This document shows, piece after piece, positions 36,406 through 44,519 of a DNA stretch of 64,000 nucleotides. The notes beneath the pieces are model-generated. The model ran no database searches, was not told the DNA's origin, and saw only the letters and a list, made by a program, of their open reading frames with translations. The translations under genes were made by a program, and so were the position numbers. Source of the stretch: an uncultured Lacticaseibacillus sp. (GTDB lineage Bacteria; Bacillota; Bacilli; Lactobacillales; Lactobacillaceae); contig CAKRNG010000007.1 in assembly GCA_934370925.1 (NCBI GenBank), positions 1-64,000 of the forward strand, given 5' to 3'. How positions within the stretch are numbered: the first letter of the stretch is position 1; the number at the start of each line of letters is the position of its first letter.

Positions 36406-37302
36406 TTGGAAAAGAGTCGTGAAGCGGTTAAACTGGGTGATTATTTTTATCGGATACGAACGGAAAGAGATATTATTTTGAAAGCAGCGTCGGCTGGCAC
36501 GCCGTCCACACTTGCGCGATTTGAGAAGGGGGAGCACAACCTGAGCAATGAGCGCCTATTTGTTGTGATGAACAAAATTGGTCTGCAAGCGGAAGATTTG
36601 CAGAATGAGTTTGTGCGCTTTTACTCACCGTTCAACATGGTCGCGAATCAAATTTCAGAACACGCAATGAATCAGACGCCGGCCTTTTTAGCAGAAATTA
36701 TCAAGCAATATGAGTCACTGGCCGACCATGAGGGGAAACTTTACCAATTGAACCATCAAGTTCTGGACGTCAGATATCAATCGCGGTTGGTTGGAAAATC
36801 AATCCTGATGTCGGATCAACTTGAGAATGACGTGGTGACCTTATTGCTGCGTAACGATTGTTGGGTGAAGTATGACTATTGGTTGCTCTATTTAGCCGCA
36901 CCTTATTTGAGTACAGCGGGGCTAGTGCGCGTGTGTGCGCATGAAGCAGAAAATAGGAATACAGAGAACGCAAACTATGCGCCGTACAAAAACGGCGCGC
37001 TTTGCCAAGTCATGTTGACGTTTGTTTTGAGGGGTGAGCTGGATCAAGCGCGCCAATTGAAGACGCGATTAGTACAAATGAAAATGAACTTGTTTTGGGC
37101 GGTGAGCACAACAAACACAACCTTGATTAACCTTATTAGTCATTGGCTGGATAGGGATGTACCGTTGGCGGTTAAACAGTCACGTAGCCAAGCGTTAATT
37201 GAAACCGTTCGTGCGTTAGAAATGCCAAGCATGGTGACCTATTTACAGGGGCTGACCGCGCAATTAACGGAATTGGCGGAGGGAGACGGCGGAAATGAGT
37301 AA
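36406..37302 (+). CDS. Rgg/MutR-type transcriptional regulator, first copy
   Basis: 298 residues. An N-terminal XRE-type helix-turn-helix (about 10-60, with STLARFEKGEHNLSNERLFVVMNKIGL) is joined to a long helical region of the kind that binds signalling peptides in Rgg proteins. The base composition is lower in GC than in neighbouring genes. The start is TTG with GGGGAAA upstream. The next gene, also Rgg-like, starts eight bases before this stop. Such proteins control competence, bacteriocin or stress genes in streptococci and lactobacilli; the target here is unknown. Confidence 0.75.
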   Translation: MEKSREAVKLGDYFYRIRTERDIILKAASAGTPSTLARFEKGEHNLSNERLFVVMNKIGLQAEDLQNEFVRFYSPFNMVANQISEHAMNQTPAFLAEIIKQYESLADHEGKLYQLNHQVLDVRYQSRLVGKSILMSDQLENDVVTLLLRNDCWVKYDYWLLYLAAPYLSTAGLVRVCAHEAENRNTENANYAPYKNGALCQVMLTFVLRGELDQARQLKTRLVQMKMNLFWAVSTTNTTLINLISHWLDRDVPLAVKQSRSQALIETVRALEMPSMVTYLQGLTAQLTELAEGDGGNE

Positions 37303-38179
37303 TATGCTGGGACCATTTTTAAAACAGTTGCGTCAAGCGCGGGGGATTACGCTCAGTGATTTGAGTGAGGAAATTTCAACGTCAGCACTCTCACGGTTTG
37401 AGAACGGTAAAATCGATTTGACGCGTTCCCGTCTAGATAAATTTTTGGATACGGTGGGAATTGATTACGAGGATTTAGCCTTCAACGGACTCGTAACGGA
37501 TAATGACAACCTCATCGTCGAAGGAATTAATGGGGCAACCTATCAACGAGAAGTTTATACGCAGTTAATTGAAAATTTTGAGAAATTACGCGTTCCAAAT
37601 GCACGTAATCCCTATTTAACGGTGATGATACACGCGTTGACCGAATGGGTGCACATTCACGACAATCCAAAGCATCAGTTCTCCGAGGACGTGATGAACG
37701 AACTGATTAGATATTTACGGCCGTTGACGGAATTCACACGGATTGAGAGAACTATATTGAATAATATCTTACCGTTGATTCCGGTTGAGCGTACTTGGGG
37801 AATTATGAAGCCGAAGTGTGATTATGCTTTAGCAAATTTAGAAACTATTTCCACGGATCAGTTGAGAGGCATTCTCGGTTTAGTTGCTAAATACTTAGAA
37901 CGCCTTGTTGATGAGGCGCGGTTTGATTTGTTTGATGAACTTTATGAAATCGCCATAATATTCGTAAGCAAGTTTCCTGAAGACATGATAATCAGATATA
38001 ACTTTATGACGAATAAGGCGCTTCGGGATTTGGCAGCGAACCGAACAAAAGAAAATCGGCATCAGCTCGCCCGCCTGATTGCTGCAACAAAGGTCTTTTG
38101 CCCACCGGACTATTTCACGTCGATTAAGCAGTACACGATTGATGAGGGAACCTTGACTGAGGAAGATTTTGAATTTTAG
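37295..38179 (+). CDS. Rgg/MutR-type transcriptional regulator, second copy
   Basis: 294 residues with the same plan as the preceding protein. The helix-turn-helix is at about 5-60 (LRQARGITLSDLSEEISTSA, then LSRFENGKIDLTRSRLDKFL), followed by a helical C-terminal region. The two share family features but are clearly diverged, so the duplication is not recent. The overlap with the upstream gene implies co-translation and perhaps a heterodimer. A terminator follows at 38210. No obvious regulated operon lies adjacent; the next gene encodes a secreted DUF1002 protein. Confidence 0.75.
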   Translation: MSNMLGPFLKQLRQARGITLSDLSEEISTSALSRFENGKIDLTRSRLDKFLDTVGIDYEDLAFNGLVTDNDNLIVEGINGATYQREVYTQLIENFEKLRVPNARNPYLTVMIHALTEWVHIHDNPKHQFSEDVMNELIRYLRPLTEFTRIERTILNNILPLIPVERTWGIMKPKCDYALANLETISTDQLRGILGLVAKYLERLVDEARFDLFDELYEIAIIFVSKFPEDMIIRYNFMTNKALRDLAANRTKENRHQLARLIAATKVFCPPDYFTSIKQYTIDEGTLTEEDFEF

Positions 38180-38209
38180 GCAAAGGTAATATCAGATTGT
38201 GTTAAGATT

Positions 38210-38241
38210 CGCCGTGACGTCATCCACGTAACGGCGTTTTT
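38210..38241 (+). terminator. Terminator after the Rgg pair
   Basis: CGCCGT pairs with ACGGCG, followed by TTTTT, 31 bases after the second Rgg stop codon. Confidence 0.7.
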
Positions 38242-38261
38242 GGTAAAATCATGCTTGGACG

Positions 38262-38577
38262 TAGAGGCCAGGGCGTACTGGTGCTCTCCGTTACGGGCTT
38301 TTGGGGGCCGGAACGTGGTGTGGCCGGCACTGGCGATGTCCAGAGCTCTAAGCGGTAAACCGCCAAGAGCTTCTGGCTCCAGCCGCTGACGCGTCTTCCA
38401 CCTGAAAAGAAAGCCTTGGCTCGCTGCGCTCCCGCAAGTCTTTCTTTTCGCCAGTCTGACCAAAACCCGGTCAGACTTCCACCACTTGGCCCCCACACCC
38501 ACTGCGATGTCCATCGTTCTAGGCAATAAATTGCTAAGAACGATTGGCTCCACTCCGACCACCAGTGCGCCCCTAGA
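38262..38577 (+). repeat. Module D repeat, copy 1
   Basis: A GC-rich multi-hairpin element. The outer pairing is GGGCGTACTGGTG with CACCAGTGCGCCC. Internal helices are GAAAAGAAAG (38404-38413) with CTTTCTTTTC (38440-38449) around a loop containing GGCTCGCTGCGCTCCCGC, and GTCTGACC (38454-38461) with GGTCAGAC (38469-38476). Another is CGTTCTTAGCAAT-type pairing near 38512-38543. Copy 2 at 43998 has the same loop on different stems. Confidence 0.75.
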
Positions 38578-38640
38578 TGTACGATTCATGACGCAATGAT
38601 CTATCAAACAAGTGGAACAAATATAATATGAAGCTAGTTT

Positions 38641-38767
38641 AGACAAGGTGTCAGTGGCTTCGCGCGAATGTCTTATCGAGGAAAGGTTTGCTCACTGTAT
38701 TCCCCGAGTTTTAACGTAACCAATCAACAAGCGGATACAACGCGAGGGGCGCCAGCGACGTTGCCTC
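38641..38767 (+). repeat. Family C repeat, copy 3
   Basis: The left palindrome is eroded (GACAAGGTGTCAGTGGCTTC, then GCGCGAATGTC). The downstream part (CTTATCGAGGAAAGGTTTGC, CCGAGTTTTAACGTAACC, CAACGCGAGGGGCGCCAGCG) is intact. It ends 49 bases before the DUF1002 gene. Confidence 0.7.
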
Positions 38768-38815
38768 ACCCGATAGATCTGGGGCGATAATCCCAGGAAG
38801 GAACGAATTTAACGT

Positions 38816-39838
38816 ATGAAAAAATTTTTAACTGCACTTTTTGCCGTGGCGTTGGCCGCAACTGCTGTGGGGATGCACAGCGTTCATGCTGATACGGATG
38901 CAAGCTCGTCGTCTAGCGCTGCGAGTTCATCTAGTTCGGAAGCTTGGCGTCAGCCTGTTGTGACGTTGGGGACGTCCCTTACGTCTGACCAGAAGCAGGG
39001 GACGATTGATACCCTGACGTCTAGTTTGAATGGCAGCAGCTACAGCACCCTCACTGTGACCGGCAGCACGCTGGTGACGTACCTGAACCCAAGCGGGAGT
39101 AATTTCACCAGCAGTAGTGGTGTTTGGTCCAGCGCAATGGTCCAGAAGACGGATAACGGTGGGATTAATGTTCAGATTCTGAACTACAACGGCACGAACA
39201 ACATCACCACCATTACGGAGAATCAGTACCGGAATGCGGCGGTTACGGCTGGGGTCAGCAACGCGAACATCTACATTACCAGTGCCGTGAAGATTGACGG
39301 TTCGGGCGCATTAGCTGGTGTTTACGCGGCGTTCGCGGCAAATGGCGAGAAGCTCAATACGGCGCAAGTTTCCGCTGCGCAGACGGAAGTGAACACGCTG
39401 AGTGACATCACGGAGGCCAATAAGGACAAGGACGGCTACACCGATAAGCAGTTGAACAACGCGGTGGCGGGCATGAAGAAAGAAATGGCCAGCCAGTCGA
39501 ACAGCGGTGAACAGACACTTTCCCAGAACCAAATTGGGAATATTGTGGATTCCGAATTGAAGGACAACAACCTGGGGACCATTATTAATAATAATCAGCG
39601 AACCCAAATTATTAACTTGCTGGTGAAGATTCAGAGCTCAGGTGCCTTGAAGAACTCTGATTTTAAGGAGCAGGCAAGCAAGTTGGCCACCAGTATTCAG
39701 GACTCCGCCAAGGGATTATTCAGTAAGGTTAAGAGCAGTTTGAATTCCGAAGAGGGGCGTAACTTCCTGCAGAAGGTGTGGGATGCCATCGTCAACTTCT
39801 TCACGAGCCTCTTCAATTGGGTGCGGAGCTTGTTCTAA
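38816..39838 (+). CDS. Secreted DUF1002 family protein
   Basis: 340 residues with a clear Sec signal peptide (MKKFLTALFAVALAATAVGM, cleavage near VHADTD). A Ser-rich linker (about 29-44) and the DUF1002 region (about 48-280, with VVTLGTSLTSDQKQGTIDTL and TTITENQYRNAAVTAG) follow. The C-terminus is amphipathic and aromatic (WDAIVNFFTSLFNWVRSLF), which could associate with membrane. The function of the family is unknown. AAGGAACG upstream serves as ribosome binding site. The gene is framed by a family C repeat upstream and its own terminator downstream. Confidence 0.82.
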   Translation: MKKFLTALFAVALAATAVGMHSVHADTDASSSSSAASSSSSEAWRQPVVTLGTSLTSDQKQGTIDTLTSSLNGSSYSTLTVTGSTLVTYLNPSGSNFTSSSGVWSSAMVQKTDNGGINVQILNYNGTNNITTITENQYRNAAVTAGVSNANIYITSAVKIDGSGALAGVYAAFAANGEKLNTAQVSAAQTEVNTLSDITEANKDKDGYTDKQLNNAVAGMKKEMASQSNSGEQTLSQNQIGNIVDSELKDNNLGTIINNNQRTQIINLLVKIQSSGALKNSDFKEQASKLATSIQDSAKGLFSKVKSSLNSEEGRNFLQKVWDAIVNFFTSLFNWVRSLF

Positions 39839-39850
39839 AAAAAGATGCTT

Positions 39851-39879
39851 AAAAAGATGCGCACTTGCGCATCTTTTTT
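39851..39879 (+). terminator. Terminator after the DUF1002 gene
   Basis: AAAAAGATGCGCA pairs with TGCGCATCTTTTTT around two bases; possibly bidirectional. Confidence 0.92.
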
Positions 39880-40067
39880 ATTTGTAGAGCCTCATCTTCT
39901 GGTGCTTAAAATCTGGATGAGATATTCATGCCAATACGAGGCGCAGGTTGGAAGTGTTCGTCGGTAAATGCCGTGAAATCTTAATTAGCGTTTTGAAACG
40001 GTGGACGGATGTTCTTGATTGGTGCATCTGAACTTGTCGACGGATGAGGATACGTGTTCATAAATCG

Positions 40068-40096
40068 GTGACAAATAGGGGAAACTGGTGTAACAT
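40068..40096 (+). promoter_or_regulatory. Candidate promoter with downstream palindromes
   Basis: GTGACA (40068-40073) and TAACAT (40091-40096) with 17 bases between. ATCGGCCGAT occurs twice downstream (40133-40142, extended to GATCGGCCGATC, and 40229-40238). The dyad ACGTATG/CATACGT (40204-40229) lies just before the second copy. They are good candidate operators for the gene at 40296. Confidence 0.4.
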
Positions 40097-40295
40097 ATAA
40101 AAATAAACTATAGTAGATTCATTCAAAAAACGATCGGCCGATCAACACATTAGACTTCACACCAAATTGCGTTTGCATAAATGCAACATGAAGGATAATG
40201 CCACGTATGTTAGCTATTACGCATACGTATCGGCCGATTTTATTTTGCCTTTTTTGGTGAAAACTCGGCTAGACTTTAAAGGGGGGAACGACCGC

Positions 40296-41144
40296 ATGGA
40301 AGAACTGACCGAAAGTTTTCGTCTTTACCGGGGTGTTTTGCTAAACCCTGATGAACACGTCGAACCAGAGTTATGCTGGGATGGCGTTAAAGCAACTGCA
40401 AACTTTTTCTTAGATGGCGATGAGCGTAAACACCGGACGTGGCTAAAAGTAAACTGCCCGATTAAAGGAACCGCGTCACCTGGCAAATTACTGGTGCTGC
40501 TTACCATGCGGCCAGGTCCGCTCGGCGTGTATACGTTTAATGGGGAAACCAAGACGTGGCAATTTGCTGAGCGGGAAGATCCTGCGCTGCGATTTATTGA
40601 TGGGCCCATCAATGGGTTGATTAATAAGAATTCAAGGGGCGTTATGAACTATAGCGACATTTTAGTTCTGAACACCACGCCACACATTGCACGTGGTTCG
40701 ATAGGGCTTGGGGAAGCACTTGAGAATTGTGATTGTAACCGGTTGGCGACAGTTCGGCATTACATGGCATTCAAGGTGCGCCAGGAGTTACGGGATGTGT
40801 TGACTCAGCAAAAGCTAAGTGGTGCCGATGAGGTTGATTTTGTGGTCGCGACTGGGCCGTTTGAACCGAAAAATGGCGGACTCATGCGATTGGAAATGTA
40901 CACGGCAATTATTGACGATATGTTGGGAAAGAATAGTATTCCGGCCGAGTTGGGGCTTAAGGTACGAACGCGCGCCGTGAAGCTGAATGCAAATAAGGTA
41001 ATTCCGTACTCGAAACTCCGCATCACGAGCTGCGCACACCCAAATGAAAGTCGCTTCGACATGCCAATCCGCGCACGCGAGGTGAACGGATTTGATGGCA
41101 ACGGTAAACCGTTACGCGCATGGACGTTCGAGAAGGATTGTTAA
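40296..41144 (+). CDS. Protein of unknown function, 282 residues
   Basis: Not recognised with confidence. A soluble protein without signal peptide or membrane helix. Segments such as GKLLVLLTMRPGPLGVYTFNGETKTW, GLINKNSRGVMNYSDILVLNTTPHIARG and VDFVVATGPFEPKNGG recall the strand order of DUF1643-like proteins, but this is weak. Four cysteines include a CDC pair and the C-terminal residue. ATG 40296 is chosen because of GGGGGG nine bases upstream; the reading frame is open further but has no site. A shared bidirectional terminator separates it from the convergent MFS gene. Confidence 0.65.
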   Translation: MEELTESFRLYRGVLLNPDEHVEPELCWDGVKATANFFLDGDERKHRTWLKVNCPIKGTASPGKLLVLLTMRPGPLGVYTFNGETKTWQFAEREDPALRFIDGPINGLINKNSRGVMNYSDILVLNTTPHIARGSIGLGEALENCDCNRLATVRHYMAFKVRQELRDVLTQQKLSGADEVDFVVATGPFEPKNGGLMRLEMYTAIIDDMLGKNSIPAELGLKVRTRAVKLNANKVIPYSKLRITSCAHPNESRFDMPIRAREVNGFDGNGKPLRAWTFEKDC

Positions 41145-41160
41145 ACCAAATACAAAAAAA

Positions 41161-41215
41161 GACGGCCCCAGTGGAAATCCTGAACGAGGATTTCCACTGG
41201 GGTCGTCTGTTTTTG
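41161..41215. terminator. Bidirectional terminator
   Basis: GACGGCCCCAGTGGAAATCC pairs with GGATTTCCACTGGGGTCGTC, with an A-run on the left and TTTTT on the right. The arm resembles the family A core (CAGGCCCGGTGGAAATCC), again suggesting that terminators and repeats share an origin. Confidence 0.9.
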
Positions 41216-41252
41216 GCGGTTGGAATTATCTTTTTTGCGGTGCGACATCAAG

Positions 41253-42533
41253 TTATTTAGGTTGGAGGCCAGAATCAATGATGTTCTCAGGACGTTCCAG
41301 AAGCTTCATCTTGCGAATGAAGAGAAGCATCGCAACCGTCAGCGCCACGAGAATCAATCCAGTGACCGCGAAGATTGGGAGCGCCGCCGTGTGGTCAAAC
41401 AGTAGCCCGAAGAACAATGTTCCGAGGGGCATGAGGATGACGCTCATGGTGGCGTTCAGGGAGAAAATCCGCCCCTGCATTTGCTGCGGAATAATCTGCT
41501 GCATAAAACTGTTGAGCGGGGCGTTAATCAGAACCAACAGTAAGCCGTTCAATGCGTTCAGCACCAGGAAGAAATCGGTGTCGATAGTCGTTGACCAGTT
41601 TGTCAGCGTTGGCACACCGGTGATGGTCAGAATGAGTGCCAGCCAGATAATGAAGAAGTAACAGAAGTTCACGGGGTGCGCCTTGATGTGGATTTGACTG
41701 AGGAGAATGCCCCCCAGGAACATCCCGACAGCGAAGGCTGATTCCGCCATCCCGTATTGGGCGTTGCTTAGCTTCAGTGTCTGAACGAGCAGGAAGGGGA
41801 GACCAACGTTGAGCGCCGCGAAGAAGAAGTTGATGAGGGCACTGGAGATGGACAGGATGAACATGAGCCGCTGATGAACGAGATAACGGAGCCCTTCCGT
41901 GAAGTTCTGGAACACGGTTTGTTTTTCGGGTGTGTCCGAGGGTGAGGCTGCTGGTGTTGCCACGTGGTTGAAGTGCAAGAAAACAATGGCGAGCAGGGCG
42001 GTGAGTTCAAACAGGACTTCCACGTAAGCGAAGGTGTCGATGGCTACCAGTGTGTAAACGATTGCCCCGATAATGGGTGCTAGGAAACTGGCAAGTGAGG
42101 ACATCGATTGGTTGAGCGAGTTGACTTGGTTCAGCTCCTCGCCATCGAAAAGTTGCACTAGGCTGGCGGTGAGGGTGGTACTGAGGAATGTGTCGGTGAT
42201 TTGGAGCGCAACGATGAGGCCGATCAGTTCCAAGAAGTAGCTACCGGGCCAGAGGTGGAAGATGAGCCCAAACAGTAATAGGGAAACCGTTGTGGCAATC
42301 TGGGCGCACACCATGATGGTTTTGTGCGATTTCGTATCCACGATGAACCCGACGATTGGCGTTGCCAGTAAAACGACGAGCGGTCCGGTGATGAGCCCAA
42401 TACCCATGCCCAGCGCAGATCCCGTTTTCTGCAGGATGTAGAGATTGACGGCGAATGACAACATGCCACTACCGAATGTGCCGGCAAACTTGATGATGAG
42501 TAATTTTAAAGATTGAGATGAAAGTTTATGCAT
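41253..42533 (-). CDS. MFS exporter, macrolide-efflux-like
   Basis: 426-residue permease with 12 predicted helices of the major facilitator superfamily, closest in pattern to MefA-like drug exporters. It begins KLLIIKFAGTFGSGMLSFAVNLYIL, then PIVGFIVDTKSHK in the first cytoplasmic loop, and a central hydrophilic loop around 190-212. CGAGGAA lies upstream of the ATG. It is downstream of, and on the same strand as, the LytTR/LiaF-like pair, so it may belong to the same response. Substrate unknown. Confidence 0.85.
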   Translation of the reverse strand: MHKLSSQSLKLLIIKFAGTFGSGMLSFAVNLYILQKTGSALGMGIGLITGPLVVLLATPIVGFIVDTKSHKTIMVCAQIATTVSLLLFGLIFHLWPGSYFLELIGLIVALQITDTFLSTTLTASLVQLFDGEELNQVNSLNQSMSSLASFLAPIIGAIVYTLVAIDTFAYVEVLFELTALLAIVFLHFNHVATPAASPSDTPEKQTVFQNFTEGLRYLVHQRLMFILSISSALINFFFAALNVGLPFLLVQTLKLSNAQYGMAESAFAVGMFLGGILLSQIHIKAHPVNFCYFFIIWLALILTITGVPTLTNWSTTIDTDFFLVLNALNGLLLVLINAPLNSFMQQIIPQQMQGRIFSLNATMSVILMPLGTLFFGLLFDHTAALPIFAVTGLILVALTVAMLLFIRKMKLLERPENIIDSGLQPK

Positions 42534-42583
42534 AAGCGGTTCCTCGATTGACTTGTGTGGTTGGTTGATAAATCATGCGTTAG

Positions 42584-43333
42584 TTAAATGTAGTGAATGG
42601 TGACATTGCCAAGCTTGAAGTGAATGAGTAGGTAAACGATTGAACTCGGTGATGCTGACTTTTCGCCTTTTTCCTCGATATCACCCAAAAAGTTATTACC
42701 TTGTAGCCGAACGTCCCAGTCACGGGGAACGTATAAATCGATGTCCCCCATGGAGCCCTCTAGATTGATGGTCGCATAATCTGCTTGAATTTGTGCTTGG
42801 TCAAAGTAGACCTTTGCTTCACCCATTGAGACGTGAACGTTGGCGTACTTGAAATCGGGTGATTGAACATAACGAACAGTACTACCCATGCGTGCGTTAA
42901 CGAGAACGTCAGATTCGGCAGAGGTGTGTGTCGTTTCAGTGAAGCCTGCGTCGAATGATTGTGCATATTCATCAGATTTACCGTTGATGATGATGTGCGG
43001 GTGACGACGGTGGTGTTTGTCGAGGAACGGGTTGAAAACGAGCGACAGGCCAACGCTTGCGAGCAGCGCCACCCCCAAGATAAGCCAGAGGGAGAGGTGC
43101 GCAATGCCGAGGGGTTCGCGCCAAATGATGACGAGAAATGCGAGGCAGAAAACACTTGCGGGAATATCAAGGCTGAAGAGGCTTTTGAGGAACCCAGCTC
43201 CAATCAAGATGGTGAAGAGCCATGACCAGAAGCCGATGAAGACGAGATTATGGGTGGCGCTGGCGAACATTAGGAAGGCGCAGGCGAGAAAAATAATTCC
43301 CCAGAAGATGTTTTGTCCGTATTTTTTATTCAT
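42584..43333 (-). CDS. LiaF-like membrane protein
   Basis: 249 residues. Four N-terminal hydrophobic segments (about 8-103) are followed by a cytoplasmic or external beta-rich domain (about 125-249). Its repeated short strands (VNARMGSTVRYVQSPDFKYA, SMGEAKVYFDQAQIQ, EGSMGDIDLYVPRDW) are characteristic of the LiaF C-terminal domain. LiaF proteins modulate cell-envelope stress signalling. The start overlaps the stop of the upstream LytTR gene by four bases, so the two act together. The 50-base gap to the MFS gene suggests one transcript. Confidence 0.8.
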   Translation of the reverse strand: MNKKYGQNIFWGIIFLACAFLMFASATHNLVFIGFWSWLFTILIGAGFLKSLFSLDIPASVFCLAFLVIIWREPLGIAHLSLWLILGVALLASVGLSLVFNPFLDKHHRRHPHIIINGKSDEYAQSFDAGFTETTHTSAESDVLVNARMGSTVRYVQSPDFKYANVHVSMGEAKVYFDQAQIQADYATINLEGSMGDIDLYVPRDWDVRLQGNNFLGDIEEKGEKSASPSSIVYLLIHFKLGNVTIHYI

Positions 43334-43782
43334 AGTGATGGCCTCATTTCGTTTAATCGTTCAAGAAGTTGTTTGTAGTAGCGACGGGATGCGTACACTT
43401 GCTTGTAAGAATTCTGGAAAGTAACGGTGCAGTTAGAAATTGCGTGGGTGACTGAGCTCACTTGATTCAAATTCAGCAGTGTGGACTTAGAAATCTGTAG
43501 AAAATAGCCAGGTAGAACGCCCATAAGTTCATGGAGTGTATGGTGGTTGGTGTAAATGTGATGCGCGGTGTGCACTTGCAGTTGGCGTTGCTCTGTTTCG
43601 ATGAACAAAATTTGATCGAGCCTTAGAAAATACTCGGTGGTGTCTTGGTAACAAGCAAGTGTATCCGCAACGGGCGCCGCAAGCAGTTGTTGGATGCGGC
43701 CAAGCTCGGGATCGGTGCTGGCAGCGGTGATGGTGACGGTTGGTTCTTGGACGGAATCATCAATCACGATATGTAGTTTCAT
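43330..43782 (-). CDS. LytTR-domain DNA-binding regulator
   Basis: 150 residues. A C-terminal LytTR domain (about 50-148) shows FLRLDQILFIETEQRQLQVH and TLHELMGVLPGYFLQISKST; LNLNQVSSVTH and YASRRYYKQLLERL follow. There is no receiver domain; the N-terminal 45 residues are a small strand-rich segment. ATG 43782 is preceded by GGAGGTGA at eight bases. Paired with a LiaF-like membrane protein, it probably forms a one-component or membrane-anchored regulatory unit, typical of Firmicutes. The bound sites cannot be located with confidence. Confidence 0.85.
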   Translation of the reverse strand: MKLHIVIDDSVQEPTVTITAASTDPELGRIQQLLAAPVADTLACYQDTTEYFLRLDQILFIETEQRQLQVHTAHHIYTNHHTLHELMGVLPGYFLQISKSTLLNLNQVSSVTHAISNCTVTFQNSYKQVYASRRYYKQLLERLNEMRPSL

Positions 43783-43947
43783 GGGTCGGGTCACCTCCAA
43801 TGGGTTTCTTGATGTTGCGCACATAAGATTCGTTTGCTGTTCTCATATATCGCTTATCATTATTAGACACCTTTAATTTAATAATTGGAACAGGAGATGC
43901 GTAAGCGGTCAAATCCAGTGCGTAACAGGTCTTTTTTGCGGTTGCAT

Positions 43948-43979
43948 GGGGTTGGGTTGGGTTGGGTTGGGTTGGGTTG
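43948..43979 (+). repeat. TTGGG tandem array (G-quadruplex motif)
   Basis: Six TTGGG units follow one another in a perfect run. Any four GGG tracts with TT loops satisfy the G-quadruplex pattern. It lies about 165 bases upstream of the LytTR start (opposite strand), at the edge of module D copy 2. Confidence 0.85.
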
Positions 43980-43997
43980 AATTGGATTGGGTCAGGC

Positions 43998-44212
43998 CGG
44001 TGGGTACTGGTGGTCTCCGTTGCGGGCTTATGAGGGCCGGAACGTGGTGTGGCCGGCTCCATCCGCTCCGCGTATTCCGCCTAGATGGGAAGCCTCGGCT
44101 CGCTGCGCTCCCGCGAGTCTTCCCATCTGCCAGTTCGACCAAAAACCGGTCGAACTTCCACCACTTGGCCCTCAACGCCCTCCACTACGACCGCCAATAC
44201 GCACCTACATAG
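43998..44212 (+). repeat. Module D repeat, copy 2
   Basis: It shares with copy 1 GGTACTGGTGGTCTCCGTTG-type ends and GGGCCGGAACGTGGTGTGGC, and the loop GGCTCGCTGCGCTCCCGC. Stems differ: AGATGGGAAG (44083-44092) with CTTCCCATCT (44119-44128), and GTTCGACC (44133-44140) with GGTCGAAC (44148-44155). It ends CACCTACATAGAT and runs into family C copy 4. Confidence 0.78.
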
Positions 44213-44245
44213 ATTGAGTGGAGAAATCCCCCCTCTTTATTTAGG

Positions 44246-44406
44246 GAAAAACCTTTTCAGGCAGGACATTCGCGGCTGCGCGCGAATGTCTTATCGAGGA
44301 TAGATTTGCTCACTAAAGTTTGATTGGCTGGTATTGTTGATTCCGAGTTTCAATGTAACCAATCAACGAACGGATGCAACGAAAGGAGCGATAGCGACGT
44401 TGCGTC
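44246..44406 (+). repeat. Family C repeat, copy 4
   Basis: Complete: AAAAACCTTTTCAGGC, the ACATTCGCGGCTGCGCGCGAATGT palindrome, GATTGG…CCAATC, and GCAACG…CGTTGC. It ends about 115 bases upstream of the HExxH-type gene. Confidence 0.8.
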
Positions 44407-44519
44407 AACATCTTTTCACCCAAAACAAAAGATGATCAGCAGGCGTGAATCCCCCGTCTTCCCTAACTGTTGAAATCTGTTAGAATAAGGACAGTGAATA
44501 ATTAGAAAGAGGCGCCGCC

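Noticed and set aside
43909..44303. Several 70-100 residue ORFs in the TTGGG array and module D
   Set aside because: All are low-complexity readings of the repeats, in overlapping frames on both strands, without start signals.
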